Source: Actinospica sp035552695
Lineage (GTDB): Bacteria > Actinomycetota > Actinomycetes > Streptomycetales > Catenulisporaceae
Assembly: GCF_035552695.1 (NCBI RefSeq)
Contig: NZ_DASZKT010000023.1
Location: 8,066 to 72,065 of the forward strand
Length of the DNA stretch: 64,000 bases
Direction: 5' to 3'
Under the pieces are notes generated by a model. That model saw only the letters and a list, made by a program, of their open reading frames with translations. It searched no databases and was not told the DNA's origin. The translations under genes and the position numbers were made by a program. Positions 8,334 through 17,332 of the stretch are shown in pieces (the stretch's first letter is position 1; each line of letters begins with the position of its first letter).

Positions 8334-10262
8334 TCAGCCTCGCACCAGGAGTAGGGCCAGGATCAGCAGCGTGGCGCCGCCGAACATGGAGAGCGCGTAG
8401 GAGCGGACGAAGCCGGATTGCAGCTTCCGTAGTCGGCCCGAGCTTCCGCCGAGCCCGGCCGCGAGGCCGTTGACGACGCCGTCCACGCCCTTCATGTCGA
8501 AGTACACGAGCACCCGCGTCAGCATCTGGCCGGAGCGCATGAACGCGACCTCGTTGAACGCGTCGCCGTACAGGTCCTGACGCGCCGCGCGGGTCGCGAA
8601 GGAGCCGAGCGGGGGCTGCGACGGAGCCTGCTGCAGGCCGTAGCCGAGGTAGGCGTAGCCGGCGCCCGCGACCACCACGGCCAGCGTGATCACCTGGAGC
8701 ACGACGGAGTTGATGGGCGAGTGGCCGTCGCTGTGGCCGGTGACCGGGGTCAGCCAGTTCAGGAACGCGCTGTGGTAGGAGAACAGGAAGCCCGCGGCCA
8801 CGGATCCGATCGCCAGCACGGCCATCGGGATCACCATGACCCACGGCGACTCGTGCGGGTGCGGCTCGTGGCCCTCGGCGTCCGGCACCCAGCGCTTCTG
8901 GCCGAAGAAGGTCATCAGCATCACGCGGGTCATGTAGAACGCCGTGATCAGCGCGCCGAGCAGCGCCGTGCAGCCGAGGATCCAGCCGGACGTGCCGCCC
9001 TGGCTGAACGCCGCCTCGATGATCTTGTCCTTCGACCAGTAGCCGGAGAACGGCGGGCAGCCGATGATCGCGAGATAGCCGAGACCGAAGGTCGCGAAGG
9101 TCCACGGCATGTACTTGCGCAGCGCGCCGTAGTGCCGCATGTTCACGTCGTCGTTCATGCCGTGCATGACCGAGCCCGCGCCGAGGAAGAGCCCGGCCTT
9201 GAAGAAGCCGTGCGTGATCAGGTGCATGATGGCGAAGACGTAGCCGACCGGACCGAGGCCGGCGGCCAGGATCATGTAGCCGATCTGCGACATCGTCGAA
9301 CCGGCCAGCGCCTTCTTGATGTCGTCCTTGGCGCAACCGATGATCGCACCGAACATCAGCGTGACCGCGCCGACGATGGTGACGACGAGCCGCGCGTTCG
9401 GCGAGACGTCGAAGATGGCGTTCGACCTGACGATCAGGTAGACGCCCGCGGTGACCATCGTCGCCGCGTGGATCAGGGCGCTGACCGGGGTCGGGCCCTC
9501 CATCGCGTCGAGCAGCCAGGACTGCAGCGGGAACTGCGCCGACTTGCCGCACGCGCCGAGCAGGAGCAGCAGGCCGATCGCCGTCATCGTGCCGGTCTTC
9601 GCACCGGACGCGCCGTTGAGCACCGGACCGAAGGCGAAGCTGCCGAAGGTCGTGTACATCAGCATGACCGCGATCGACAGGCCGACGTCGCCGACCCGGT
9701 TGACGATGAAGGCCTTCTTGGCCGCGACCGCCGCCGAGGGCTTGTGCTGCCAGAAGCCGATCAGCAGGTACGAGGCGAGGCCCACGCCCTCCCAGCCCGC
9801 GTACAGCAGCAGGTAGTTGTCGGCGAGGACGAGCACCAGCATCGCGGACAGGAAGAGGTTCAGGTAGCAGAAGAACTTCCGCTTGTTCTCATCGTGCTCC
9901 ATGTAGCCGATCGAGTAGATGTGGATCAGCGAACCCACACCCGTGATCAACAGCACGAAGACGATGGAGAGCTGGTCGAGGTGGAAGCCGGCGTCGGCGC
10001 TGAAGCCGGGGACCGGGATCCAGGTGTAGATGTGCTGGTCGTAAGAACGCTGATTGCCCGGCTTGGCGAGCAGCGCGAAGAAGAGCACCGCGCCGAGGAC
10101 GAAGGAGCCGACGGCGGTGGCACAGCCGAGCAGGTGGCCCCAGCGGTTCGTCCGCCTCCCGCCGAGCAGCAGGATCGCAGCGCCCGCCAGGGGCAGCAGG
10201 ACCACCCACGCGGTCAGGGTGAACGTGCCGGTCGCCGCGACCGGGGCATAGGACGGTGTCAT
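8334..10262 (-). CDS. nuoL: NADH-quinone oxidoreductase subunit L
   Basis: A 642-residue antiporter-like subunit, the distal proton pump of complex I, carrying the long amphipathic lateral helix near its C terminus. FHLDQLSIVFVLLITGVGSLIHIYSIGYM, LLYAGWEGVGLASYLLIGFW, KSAQFPLQSWLLDAMEGPTPVSALIHAATMVTAGVYL and KKALAGSTMSQIGYM are present in order. The ATG at 10262 gives a normal N-terminal helix. The 14-base gap after nuoK and 1-base gap before nuoM fit one transcript. Confidence 0.96.
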   Translation of the reverse strand: MTPSYAPVAATGTFTLTAWVVLLPLAGAAILLLGGRRTNRWGHLLGCATAVGSFVLGAVLFFALLAKPGNQRSYDQHIYTWIPVPGFSADAGFHLDQLSIVFVLLITGVGSLIHIYSIGYMEHDENKRKFFCYLNLFLSAMLVLVLADNYLLLYAGWEGVGLASYLLIGFWQHKPSAAVAAKKAFIVNRVGDVGLSIAVMLMYTTFGSFAFGPVLNGASGAKTGTMTAIGLLLLLGACGKSAQFPLQSWLLDAMEGPTPVSALIHAATMVTAGVYLIVRSNAIFDVSPNARLVVTIVGAVTLMFGAIIGCAKDDIKKALAGSTMSQIGYMILAAGLGPVGYVFAIMHLITHGFFKAGLFLGAGSVMHGMNDDVNMRHYGALRKYMPWTFATFGLGYLAIIGCPPFSGYWSKDKIIEAAFSQGGTSGWILGCTALLGALITAFYMTRVMLMTFFGQKRWVPDAEGHEPHPHESPWVMVIPMAVLAIGSVAAGFLFSYHSAFLNWLTPVTGHSDGHSPINSVVLQVITLAVVVAGAGYAYLGYGLQQAPSQPPLGSFATRAARQDLYGDAFNEVAFMRSGQMLTRVLVYFDMKGVDGVVNGLAAGLGGSSGRLRKLQSGFVRSYALSMFGGATLLILALLLVRG

Positions 10263-10276
10263 GCGCCTTCGGCCTC

Positions 10277-10576
10277 TCAGTACTTGAGCAGATTGGCGTC
10301 GTCGACCGAGGCCGAGCGGCGAGTGCGGAAGACGCTGATGATGATCGCCAGGCCCACGACGACTTCGGCCGCCGCGACCACCATCGTGAAGAAGGCGATG
10401 ACCTGGCCGTCCAGCGCGCCGTGCATCCGGCTGAAGGTGACGAACGCCAGGTTGGCCGCGTTGAGCATCAGCTCGATGCACATGAACACGACGATGGCGT
10501 TGCGCCGGATCAGCACGCCGAGCGCGCCGAGGGTGAACAGGATCGCGGACAGGTAGAGGTAGTTGTCCGGGTTCAC
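10277..10576 (-). CDS. nuoK: NADH-quinone oxidoreductase subunit K
   Basis: A 99-residue protein with three transmembrane helices, part of the antiporter chain of complex I (the MnhC/MrpC-like subunit). It begins VNPDNYLYLSAILF and contains GVLIRRNAIVVFMCIELMLN with the key membrane glutamate, then AAEVVVGLAIII with a second. The GTG start overlaps the nuoJ TGA (GTGA) and has a strong AGGAGG 6-7 bases upstream, so translation is coupled to nuoJ. Confidence 0.96.
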   Translation of the reverse strand: MNPDNYLYLSAILFTLGALGVLIRRNAIVVFMCIELMLNAANLAFVTFSRMHGALDGQVIAFFTMVVAAAEVVVGLAIIISVFRTRRSASVDDANLLKY

Positions 10577-11391
10577 TTCGACACCTCCTCGTTGCTCGTG
10601 TCGTCGCGCGGGACGACGGCCGTTCCGTTGCGGCGGGCGCCGGGCAGCGGCAGCGGACGGAAGCCGCGCACCGTGCCCCGGCCGCGCAGGGTGGCGTTGA
10701 CGCTGACCTCGCTGGGCGTGCCGTCGGGCAGCAGCGCCGGGGTGTCCACCGCGTTGTGCTGCGCGTACACGCCCGGGTTGGGCAGGCCGGTGAGCGCGAT
10801 CTTCTCGCCCTTGCCCCAGCGCTCGAAGCGCTCGATGGACAGCTCGCGCTGCGACTTGCGCGGCACGGTGCGCTCCCGGTGGGTGAGCACCATCGCGCCG
10901 GTCGCCGAGGTGATCAGGACGGCCGAGGAGACCTCGAACGCCCAGAAGTAGCGGGAGAACAGCAGCAGCGCGAGGGACTGGACGTTGCCGCCGCCCTTCG
11001 CGTTCGCCGCGTTCGTGCCGATGAACTCCGGCAGGTTCGCGTGCGCGTAGACGCCGATCAGCACGGCCCCGAAGGCGAGCACGAACGGCACGGCGAGCCA
11101 GCGCTGGCCGCGGATCGTCTCGACCAGCGAGTCCTGCGACTCGATGCCGATCAGCATGAGCACGAACAGGAACAGCATCATCACGGCGCCGGTGTAGACG
11201 ACGATCTGCACCACGCCGAGGAAGACCGCGCCCTGCGCCATGTAGAAGAAGGCCAGGCAGAGCATCACGGTGCACAGGCACAGCGCGGCGTGCACGATCT
11301 TCTTGGAGAAGATCAGGCCGAGTGCGCCGGCGACCGAGATGATCGAGCCGATCCAGAAGAGGAAAGTCTCGCCGTGACCGGTGTTGCCCAT
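10573..11391 (-). CDS. nuoJ: NADH-quinone oxidoreductase subunit J
   Basis: A 272-residue membrane subunit that links the quinone module to the antiporter subunits. The family core is present: LCLAFFYMAQGAVFLGVVQIVVYTGAVMMLFLFVLMLIG, with five helices in the first about 170 residues. The C-terminal 100 residues are hydrophilic, Arg/Pro-rich and cytosolic, an extension typical of actinobacteria. The ATG follows GGAGGG and overlaps the TGA of a 32-codon leader ORF made by duplication of this gene's own start (see 11391-11489). It is coupled to nuoK by GTGA. Confidence 0.96.
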   Translation of the reverse strand: MGNTGHGETFLFWIGSIISVAGALGLIFSKKIVHAALCLCTVMLCLAFFYMAQGAVFLGVVQIVVYTGAVMMLFLFVLMLIGIESQDSLVETIRGQRWLAVPFVLAFGAVLIGVYAHANLPEFIGTNAANAKGGGNVQSLALLLFSRYFWAFEVSSAVLITSATGAMVLTHRERTVPRKSQRELSIERFERWGKGEKIALTGLPNPGVYAQHNAVDTPALLPDGTPSEVSVNATLRGRGTVRGFRPLPLPGARRNGTAVVPRDDTSNEEVSK

Positions 11392-11492
11392 CAGAAACTC
11401 CCTCCAGCCATGGCTCCGAGGCGCGAAGATGATCGAGCCGATCCACTGTGCCCGAATCGGACGGTCTCGCCGTGACCGGTGTTGCCCATCAG
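11338..11492. repeat. Imperfect tandem duplication of the nuoJ 5' end
   Basis: Two blocks occur twice in the same order. An 18-base block (GATGATCGAGCCGATCCA, plus strand) is at 11338-11355 and 11428-11445. A 29-base block beginning GTCTCGCCGTGACCGG and running through the ATG is at 11366-11394 and 11464-11492. Ten bases separate the blocks in the nuoJ copy and 18 in the other. The extra copy sits between nuoI and nuoJ and carries its own ATG. It looks like a slippage or unequal-recombination duplication followed by drift. Confidence 0.85.
11391..11489 (-). CDS. 32-residue leader ORF derived from duplicated nuoJ start
   Basis: The second copy of the nuoJ start opens a 33-codon frame. It begins MGNTGHGET like NuoJ, then diverges into a Ser/Arg/Gly-rich stretch and ends GAMAGGSF. 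Its ATG overlaps the nuoI TGA (ATGA) and its TGA overlaps the true nuoJ ATG (TGATG), so the coupling chain nuoI-leader-nuoJ is unbroken. The nuoI 3' end carries GGAGGTGAGCTCCTG just upstream, a good RBS. The peptide itself has no membrane helix and is unlikely to be a complex I subunit. Whether it is made, or only preserves coupling, is not known. Confidence 0.5.
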   Translation of the reverse strand: MGNTGHGETVRFGHSGSARSSSRLGAMAGGSF

Positions 11493-12127
11493 GAGCTCAC
11501 CTCCTCAGCATCCGAGTCCGAGGCCTTGGCGACCGCGAGCATCTGGCCGAGCAGATCGTCGTCCGCGCGCGGGACCTCGCCGCGGTAGTACTCCTTCTCG
11601 GTGACCTCGTGGCCCGAGGCGTCCTCGTACATCCGGTGCGGCGGCGGGACCATGCCCTCGGCCAACGGCGCGAGCAGCCGATCCTTGGTGTAGATCAGCG
11701 ATTCGCGGCTGGTGTCGGCGAGCTCGTACTCGTTCGTCATGGTCAGCGCGCGGGTCGGGCAGGCCTCGATGCACAGGCCGCACAGGATGCAGCGCAGATA
11801 GTTGATCTGGTAGACGCTGCCGTACCGCTCGCCCGGGGAGAAGCGCTCCTCCTCGGTGTTGTCCGCGCCCTCGACGTAGATCGCGTCCGCGGGGCACGCC
11901 CACGCGCACAGCTCGCAGCCGATGCACTTCTCCAGGCCGTCCGGGTGCCGGTTGAGCTGATGCCGGCCGTGGAAGCGCAGCTGGGTCGGTACCTTCTCCT
12001 CCGGGTACTGCTCGGTGTTCGGCTTCTTGAACATCGTCCCGAACGTGGTGCCGAAGCCCGCGACCGAGGCGAGCGGGCCCGGCTTGCCGCCCTCGCCGAC
12101 CTTCTTGCTGGACCTATTGGTGGCCAT
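11489..12127 (-). CDS. nuoI: NADH-quinone oxidoreductase subunit I
   Basis: A 212-residue peripheral subunit carrying two 4Fe-4S clusters (N6a/N6b) that pass electrons to the NuoB cluster. The two ferredoxin motifs are Cys68/71/74/78 in CIGCELCAWACP and Cys113/116/119/123 in CILCGLCIEACP. After the clusters come the conserved YTKDRLL segment and an acidic tail. Its start overlaps the nuoH end by 14 bases and its stop overlaps the leader ORF ATG. Confidence 0.97.
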   Translation of the reverse strand: MATNRSSKKVGEGGKPGPLASVAGFGTTFGTMFKKPNTEQYPEEKVPTQLRFHGRHQLNRHPDGLEKCIGCELCAWACPADAIYVEGADNTEEERFSPGERYGSVYQINYLRCILCGLCIEACPTRALTMTNEYELADTSRESLIYTKDRLLAPLAEGMVPPPHRMYEDASGHEVTEKEYYRGEVPRADDDLLGQMLAVAKASDSDAEEVSS

Positions 12128-13484
12128 CAGAGGCCTCCTCCGCTGGAGTGTGTCCGTTGGCGGTGAGAGCGGCGGCAGCTACGAGCGAGCTGCGCAGCGG
12201 CCGCGGCGTGATCGGCGTGCGCTGCTGACCGGGCATCGGCGGCACCGGGAAGCCGCCGCCGAGTCCGTCCTGGTCCTCTTCGCGGGCCAGTTCCTCGGCG
12301 TCGCGCGCCCGGCGGTCGAGGCCGATCTGGTTGCGCTCGCGCACCTCCAGGGCCACGAGCACGAGCACGAACAGGGCGGCCGCGCCGATGCAGATCGGGA
12401 TCAGGTGCGCCTGGTCCATGTCCCCGACGTTCCGCAGCTGCCGGATCACCGCGACCAGCAGCAGCCAGACCAGCGAGACCGGGATCAGCACCTTCCAGCC
12501 CAGCCTCATGAACTGGTCGTAGCGCAGCCGGGGCAGCGTTCCGCGCAGCCAGATGAAGAAGAACACGAAGATCATCAGCTTGACGAGGAACCAGATCATC
12601 GGGTACCAGCCCTGGTTCGCTCCCGACCAGAGCGAGATCGGCCAGGGCGCCCGCCAGCCGCCGAAGAACATCGTGATCGCCAGGCAGGACACGGTGACCA
12701 GGTTGATGTACTCGGCGAGGAAGAACAGCGCGAACTTCAGCGAGCTGTACTCGGTGTGGAAGCCCCCGACCAGTTCGCCTTCGGCTTCCGGCAGGTCGAA
12801 GGGCGCGCGGTTCGTCTCGCCGACCATCGCGATGATGTAGATGATCCCCGAGACGCACAGCGGCAGGATGTACCAGGTCTGCGCCTGCGCCGCGACGATT
12901 CCGCTGGTGGACATGGTGCCCGCGTAGAGGAACACGCCCGCGAAGCTCAGTCCCATCGCGATCTCGTAGGAGATCATCTGGGCGGACGAGCGGATGCCGC
13001 CGAGCAGCGGGTAGGTCGAGCCTGAGCTCCATCCGGCGAGCACGATGCCGTAGATGCCGATCGAGGAGACGGCCAGGATGTAGAGCACGCCGATCGGCAG
13101 GTCGACCAGCTGGAGCGTCGTCCGGTGATGGAAGATCGAGACGCTGCCGCCCCACGGAATCACCGCGAACGCGAGGAACGCGGGGACCGCGGAGAGCACC
13201 GGCGCCATCCAGAACACGGGCTTGTCCGCGTTCGTCGGGACGATGTCCTCCTTCAGCGCGAGCTTCACGCCGTCGGCGAGGGACTGCAGCAGCCCCTGCG
13301 GTCCGACCCGGTTGGGCCCGATGCGCATCTGCATCCAGGACACCACGCGGCGCTCGAACCAGATGTTGAACAACGTCAGCACGACCAGCATCGCGAAGGC
13401 CGCTACCGCCTTGATCAAGGCGATGATGAACCACCACTCGATGTGGGTGTCGAAGCCGTTGATGACCCAGTGGTCCATGTTCAC
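12114..13484 (-). CDS. nuoH: NADH-quinone oxidoreductase subunit H
   Basis: A 456-residue membrane subunit that forms the quinone chamber with NuoB and NuoD. Conserved features include ERRVVSWMQMRIGPNRVGPQGLLQSLADGVKL, the loop GETNRAPFDLPEAEGELVGGFHTEYSS and TLPRLRYDQFMRLGWK. Eight to nine membrane helices are expected. About 75 residues after the last helix are hydrophilic and Pro/Arg-rich, an extension seen in other actinobacterial NuoH proteins. It overlaps nuoG by 4 bases and nuoI by 14. Confidence 0.97.
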   Translation of the reverse strand: MNMDHWVINGFDTHIEWWFIIALIKAVAAFAMLVVLTLFNIWFERRVVSWMQMRIGPNRVGPQGLLQSLADGVKLALKEDIVPTNADKPVFWMAPVLSAVPAFLAFAVIPWGGSVSIFHHRTTLQLVDLPIGVLYILAVSSIGIYGIVLAGWSSGSTYPLLGGIRSSAQMISYEIAMGLSFAGVFLYAGTMSTSGIVAAQAQTWYILPLCVSGIIYIIAMVGETNRAPFDLPEAEGELVGGFHTEYSSLKFALFFLAEYINLVTVSCLAITMFFGGWRAPWPISLWSGANQGWYPMIWFLVKLMIFVFFFIWLRGTLPRLRYDQFMRLGWKVLIPVSLVWLLLVAVIRQLRNVGDMDQAHLIPICIGAAALFVLVLVALEVRERNQIGLDRRARDAEELAREEDQDGLGGGFPVPPMPGQQRTPITPRPLRSSLVAAAALTANGHTPAEEASDGHQ

Positions 13485-16012
13485 GAGTCCTCGCCCCCTT
13501 CGATGTGGAGCTCCGCAGTAGCGGTCGCGACGGCCGGGGACGACAGCGCCACAATCGAGCCGGTGTCGGCGCTGAGCGTGGCGCGCACGTGCGAGCCAGG
13601 CGAGTTGGTCGGCAGCCAGACGACGCGGTCGGGCAGTTCGGCGATCTCCAGCGGCAGCAGGATCGTTCCGGCGTCAGTGCTGAGCGCGACCGTCTCTCCC
13701 TCCGCGACGCCGATCTCGTTCGCGGTGGCCGCGGACAGCCGGGCGGCCGGTCGGCGCGCGGTCGCGGCGAGGTACTTCTCGCCGTCCTGCAGCCGTCCGT
13801 CGTCGAGCAGCTGATGCCAGGTGGCCAGCACGGCCTGTCCGGCGGCGGGCGCCGGAAGCTGGAGCATCTCGGCGCGCGGCGGCAGTGCGCGCGGACCGTC
13901 CCAGCTGCCGAGCGCGTCGAGCTCGCGACGAGCCGCGGCGACGTCCGGCAGGCCGAGGTGCACGTCCATCGCGTCGGCGAGCCGGTCGAGCACCCGCAGG
14001 TCCGCGATCTGCCCGCCCTGGGTCTGGGTGACCTCGGGGCTCAGCGCGGCGGTGAACGTGCGCGTCCGGCCCTCCCAGTCCAGGAAGGTGCCGTCCTTCT
14101 CGGCGACCGCGGCCACCGGGAAGACGACGTCGGCCAGCTCGGTCACCGCGCTGCGCCGCAGCTCCAGCGAGACCAGGAAGCCGACCGCGGCGAGGGCGTC
14201 GAGCGCTCCGGTCGGGTCGGGCAGGTCCGCCGGGTCCACGCCGCCGACCAGCAGGGCGCTGATCTCGCCGGACCGGGCCGCGGTCAGGATCGCATCGCCG
14301 TCCCGGCCCTCCAGCGTCGGCAGGGCCCTGACTCCCCAGGCCGTGGCCACCTGGCCGCGGGCCATCGGGTCGCCGATCGGGCGGGCGCCGGGCAGCAGGT
14401 TCGCCAGCGCCCCGGCCTCGACCGCGCCGCGCTCGCCCGCGCGCCGCGGAATCCAGGCCAGCTTCGCCCCGGTGTCCTTGGACAGCCGCAGCGCGGCGCT
14501 CAACGCGGCGGGCACGGAGGCGAGCCGCTCGCCGACCAGGATGACCGCGCCTTCCTCGCGCAGCTGTCGGGCGACTTCGAGCCCGGCGTGATCGAGCCCT
14601 GCTTCGAAGCTGCCCTCGGCGAGTGCGCGGAGGAACTCGGGCTCCGTGTGCGGCGCCGCCTTGAGGAGCGTCCCTTCGCACTTGCGCAGCCCGCGCGTGG
14701 CCATCGGCGCTATGGCGATGACGTGCGTCTTGTGCACCCGCGCGGCCTTGCGCAACCGCAGGAAGACGATCGGCGACTCGTCCTCCGGCTCGAAGCCGAC
14801 GAGCAGCACGGCCGGCGCGGAGTCCAGATCCGCGTAGGTGACCGCGCCGGAGCGGGGTGCCTTGCCCGCCACGTGGGCGGCGAGGAACTCGGCCTCCTCG
14901 TGGCTCTGCGGCCGGGCGCGGAAGTCGATGTCGTTGGTGTCCAGCGCGAGCCGGGCGAACTTCGAGTAGGCGTAGGCGTCCTCGAGGGTCGAGCGTCCGC
15001 CGACGAGCACGCCGGCCTGGCCGCGGCTCGACCGGAGCCCTTCCGCCGCGACGCGCAGCGCCTCGGGCCAGGACGCCGGGACGAGCTCGCCGTCCTTGCG
15101 CACCAAGGGAGTCGTGATCCGGTCGGACTGCGTCGCGTACTGGAAGGCCCAGCGGCCCTTGTCGCAGTTCCACTCCTCGTTGACCTCCGGGTCCTCGCCC
15201 GCCAGGCGTCGCAGCACCGTGCCACGCCGGTGGTCGGTGCGCAGCGCGCAGCCGGAGGCGCAGTGCTCGCACGCGCTCGGCGCGGAGACCAGGTCGAAGG
15301 GCCGGGAGCGGAACCGGTAGGCGGCGCCGGTGAGCGCGCCGACCGGGCAGATCTGCACGGTGTTCCCGGAGAAGTAGGACTCGAAGTCCTGGTCCCCCGC
15401 CACCGAGATGCCGACCTGCTGCTGCGGGCCGCGCTCGATCAGCGTGAGGAACGGGTCGCCGGCGATCTGCTCGGAGAAGCGGGTGCAGCGCGCGCAGTTG
15501 ACGCAGCGTTCGCGGTCCAGCAGCACCTGCGCCGAGACGTTGATCGGCTTGGGGAACGTGCGCTTCTTGTCTCCGAAGCGGCTCTCGCCCCGCCCGTTGC
15601 TCAGCGCCTGGTTCTGCAGCGGGCACTCGCCGCCCTTGTCGCAGACCGGGCAGTCCAGCGGGTGGTTGATCAGCAGCAGTTCCATCACGCCGCGCTGCGC
15701 CTTGTCGGCGACGGTGGACGTGCGCTGCGTCTTGACGACCATGCCGTCGCCCACGGTCGTCGTGCACGAGGCGAGCGGCTTGCGCTGGCCCTCGACCTCG
15801 ACCAGGCACTGCCGGCAGGCGCCGACCGGGTCGAGCAGCGGGTGGTCGCAGAAGCGCGGGATGGCGATGCCGAGCCGCTCGGCGACCCGGATGATCAGCT
15901 CACCCTTCTTGGCGATCACGTCGATGCCGTCGACGGTGAGCTTCACGTGCCCGGGCGGGACCTCGAGCTCGACTTCCCCGCCCTGGGCGGGAACATTGGT
16001 CGTGACTGTCAT
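13481..16012 (-). CDS. nuoG: NADH-quinone oxidoreductase subunit G
   Basis: An 843-residue iron-sulfur subunit of the NADH module. The N-terminal 2Fe-2S domain has FCDHPLLDPVGACRQC and a following Cys. It is followed by the His-Cys motif HPLDCPVCDKGGECPLQ and the Cys set NCARCTRF. The molybdopterin-oxidoreductase-like domain starts near residue 230 with CEHCASGC, and so may hold the extra N7-type cluster. Length is within the usual actinobacterial range. It starts 3 bases after the nuoF stop and overlaps nuoH by 4 bases. Confidence 0.96.
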   Translation of the reverse strand: MTVTTNVPAQGGEVELEVPPGHVKLTVDGIDVIAKKGELIIRVAERLGIAIPRFCDHPLLDPVGACRQCLVEVEGQRKPLASCTTTVGDGMVVKTQRTSTVADKAQRGVMELLLINHPLDCPVCDKGGECPLQNQALSNGRGESRFGDKKRTFPKPINVSAQVLLDRERCVNCARCTRFSEQIAGDPFLTLIERGPQQQVGISVAGDQDFESYFSGNTVQICPVGALTGAAYRFRSRPFDLVSAPSACEHCASGCALRTDHRRGTVLRRLAGEDPEVNEEWNCDKGRWAFQYATQSDRITTPLVRKDGELVPASWPEALRVAAEGLRSSRGQAGVLVGGRSTLEDAYAYSKFARLALDTNDIDFRARPQSHEEAEFLAAHVAGKAPRSGAVTYADLDSAPAVLLVGFEPEDESPIVFLRLRKAARVHKTHVIAIAPMATRGLRKCEGTLLKAAPHTEPEFLRALAEGSFEAGLDHAGLEVARQLREEGAVILVGERLASVPAALSAALRLSKDTGAKLAWIPRRAGERGAVEAGALANLLPGARPIGDPMARGQVATAWGVRALPTLEGRDGDAILTAARSGEISALLVGGVDPADLPDPTGALDALAAVGFLVSLELRRSAVTELADVVFPVAAVAEKDGTFLDWEGRTRTFTAALSPEVTQTQGGQIADLRVLDRLADAMDVHLGLPDVAAARRELDALGSWDGPRALPPRAEMLQLPAPAAGQAVLATWHQLLDDGRLQDGEKYLAATARRPAARLSAATANEIGVAEGETVALSTDAGTILLPLEIAELPDRVVWLPTNSPGSHVRATLSADTGSIVALSSPAVATATAELHIEGGEDS

Positions 16013-16015
16013 GGG

Positions 16016-17332
16016 TCAGAACGCTCCCGTCAGGGCCGGGGCCCATACCGTGGTGCGGGCCGGGTCGAAGGGGCAGCCCCCGTGGCGCAGGTGGTCGAGG
16101 TACTCGTCACGGAAGTACTTGATCGACGAGACGATCGGCGCCACGGCACCGTCACCGAGCGCGCAGAACGCGCGGCCGTTGATGTTGTCGCAGATGTCGA
16201 GCAGCTTCTCCAGCTCCGCCTCGTCGCCCTGCCCGGCCTCGAGCCGCCGGTAGGCCTGGACCAGCCAGTAGGTCCCCTCGCGGCACGGGGTGCACTTGCC
16301 GCAGGATTCGTGCGCGTAGAACTCGGTCCAGCGCAGCGCGGCGCGGACCACGCAGGTGGTCTCGTCGAAGATCTGCAGCGCGCGGGTGCCGAGGATGGAT
16401 CCGGCCGCCGCGACGTTCTCGAAGTCCAGCGGCACGTCCAGGTGCTCGTCGGTGAACAGCGGCGTCGAGGAGCCTCCGGGCGTCCAGAACTTCAGCCGGT
16501 GTCCGTGCCGGATCCCGCCCGCGAGTTCGAGCAGCTCCCCGAGCGTGACCCCGAGCCCGGCCTCGTACTGCCCGGGCCGGGTCACGTGCCCGGAGAGCGA
16601 GAAGAACCCGAAGCCCGGGCTCTTCTCGCTGCCGAAGGTGCGGAACCAGTCCTTGCCGTTGCGCAGGATCGACGGCACCGAGGCCACCGATTCGACGTTG
16701 TTGACGACGGTCGGGCTGGCGTAGAGCCCTTCGACCGCGGGGAACGGCGGCCGGTTGCGCGGCTGGCCGCGGCGCCCCTCCAGCGAGTCGAGCAGCGCCG
16801 TCTCCTCGCCGCAGATGTAGGCGCCCGCGCCGACGTGCACGACGAGTTCGAGATCGAATCCGCTGCCGAGGATGTCCTTGCCGAGCAGGCCCGCCGCGTA
16901 GGCCTCGCGGACCGCGGCCAGCAGCCGCCGGACCACGTGCGTCACCTCGCCGCGCACGTAGATGAAGGCGTGGCCGGAGCGGATCGCGTAGCTGCCGATG
17001 ATGATGCCCTCGATCAGCTCGTGCGGGTTCGCGAGCATGGTCGGGATGTCCTTGCAGGTGCCCGGCTCCGACTCGTCCGCGTTGACCACGAAGTAGTGCG
17101 GCTTGCCGTCGCCCTGCGGGATGAACGACCACTTCACGCCGGTCGGGAAGCCGCCGCCGCCGCGGCCGCGCAGCCCGGACTCCTTGACCTCGGCGATCAC
17201 CTCGTCCGGCGTCATCTGAGTCAGGGCCTTGCGGACGGCCGTGTAGCCGTCGCGCCGCCGGTAGCCGTCGATGGTGTACGAGTCCTGCTCGTCCCAGGCT
17301 CGGGAGAGCACCGGTGCCAGCTTGAGCGTCAC
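16016..17332 (-). CDS. nuoF: NADH-quinone oxidoreductase subunit F
   Basis: A 438-residue subunit that binds NADH and FMN and carries cluster N3. Residues near 60 read GLRGRGGGGFPTGVKW (nucleotide/FMN site), followed by VVNADESEPGTCKD and GAGAYICGEETALLDSLEG. The 4Fe-4S ligands are in HESCGKCTPCREG with a final Cys in the INGRAFCALGD segment. The GTG start overlaps the nuoE TGA (GTGA), which fixes the start and couples the two soluble-arm subunits. Confidence 0.97.
   Translation of the reverse strand: MTLKLAPVLSRAWDEQDSYTIDGYRRRDGYTAVRKALTQMTPDEVIAEVKESGLRGRGGGGFPTGVKWSFIPQGDGKPHYFVVNADESEPGTCKDIPTMLANPHELIEGIIIGSYAIRSGHAFIYVRGEVTHVVRRLLAAVREAYAAGLLGKDILGSGFDLELVVHVGAGAYICGEETALLDSLEGRRGQPRNRPPFPAVEGLYASPTVVNNVESVASVPSILRNGKDWFRTFGSEKSPGFGFFSLSGHVTRPGQYEAGLGVTLGELLELAGGIRHGHRLKFWTPGGSSTPLFTDEHLDVPLDFENVAAAGSILGTRALQIFDETTCVVRAALRWTEFYAHESCGKCTPCREGTYWLVQAYRRLEAGQGDEAELEKLLDICDNINGRAFCALGDGAVAPIVSSIKYFRDEYLDHLRHGGCPFDPARTTVWAPALTGAF

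Noticed and set aside
5241..10556. Several 500-600 codon plus-strand frames opposite nuoN, nuoM and nuoL
   Set aside because: His/Asp/Arg/Gln-rich translations without domains, lying exactly over well-conserved antisense membrane genes.
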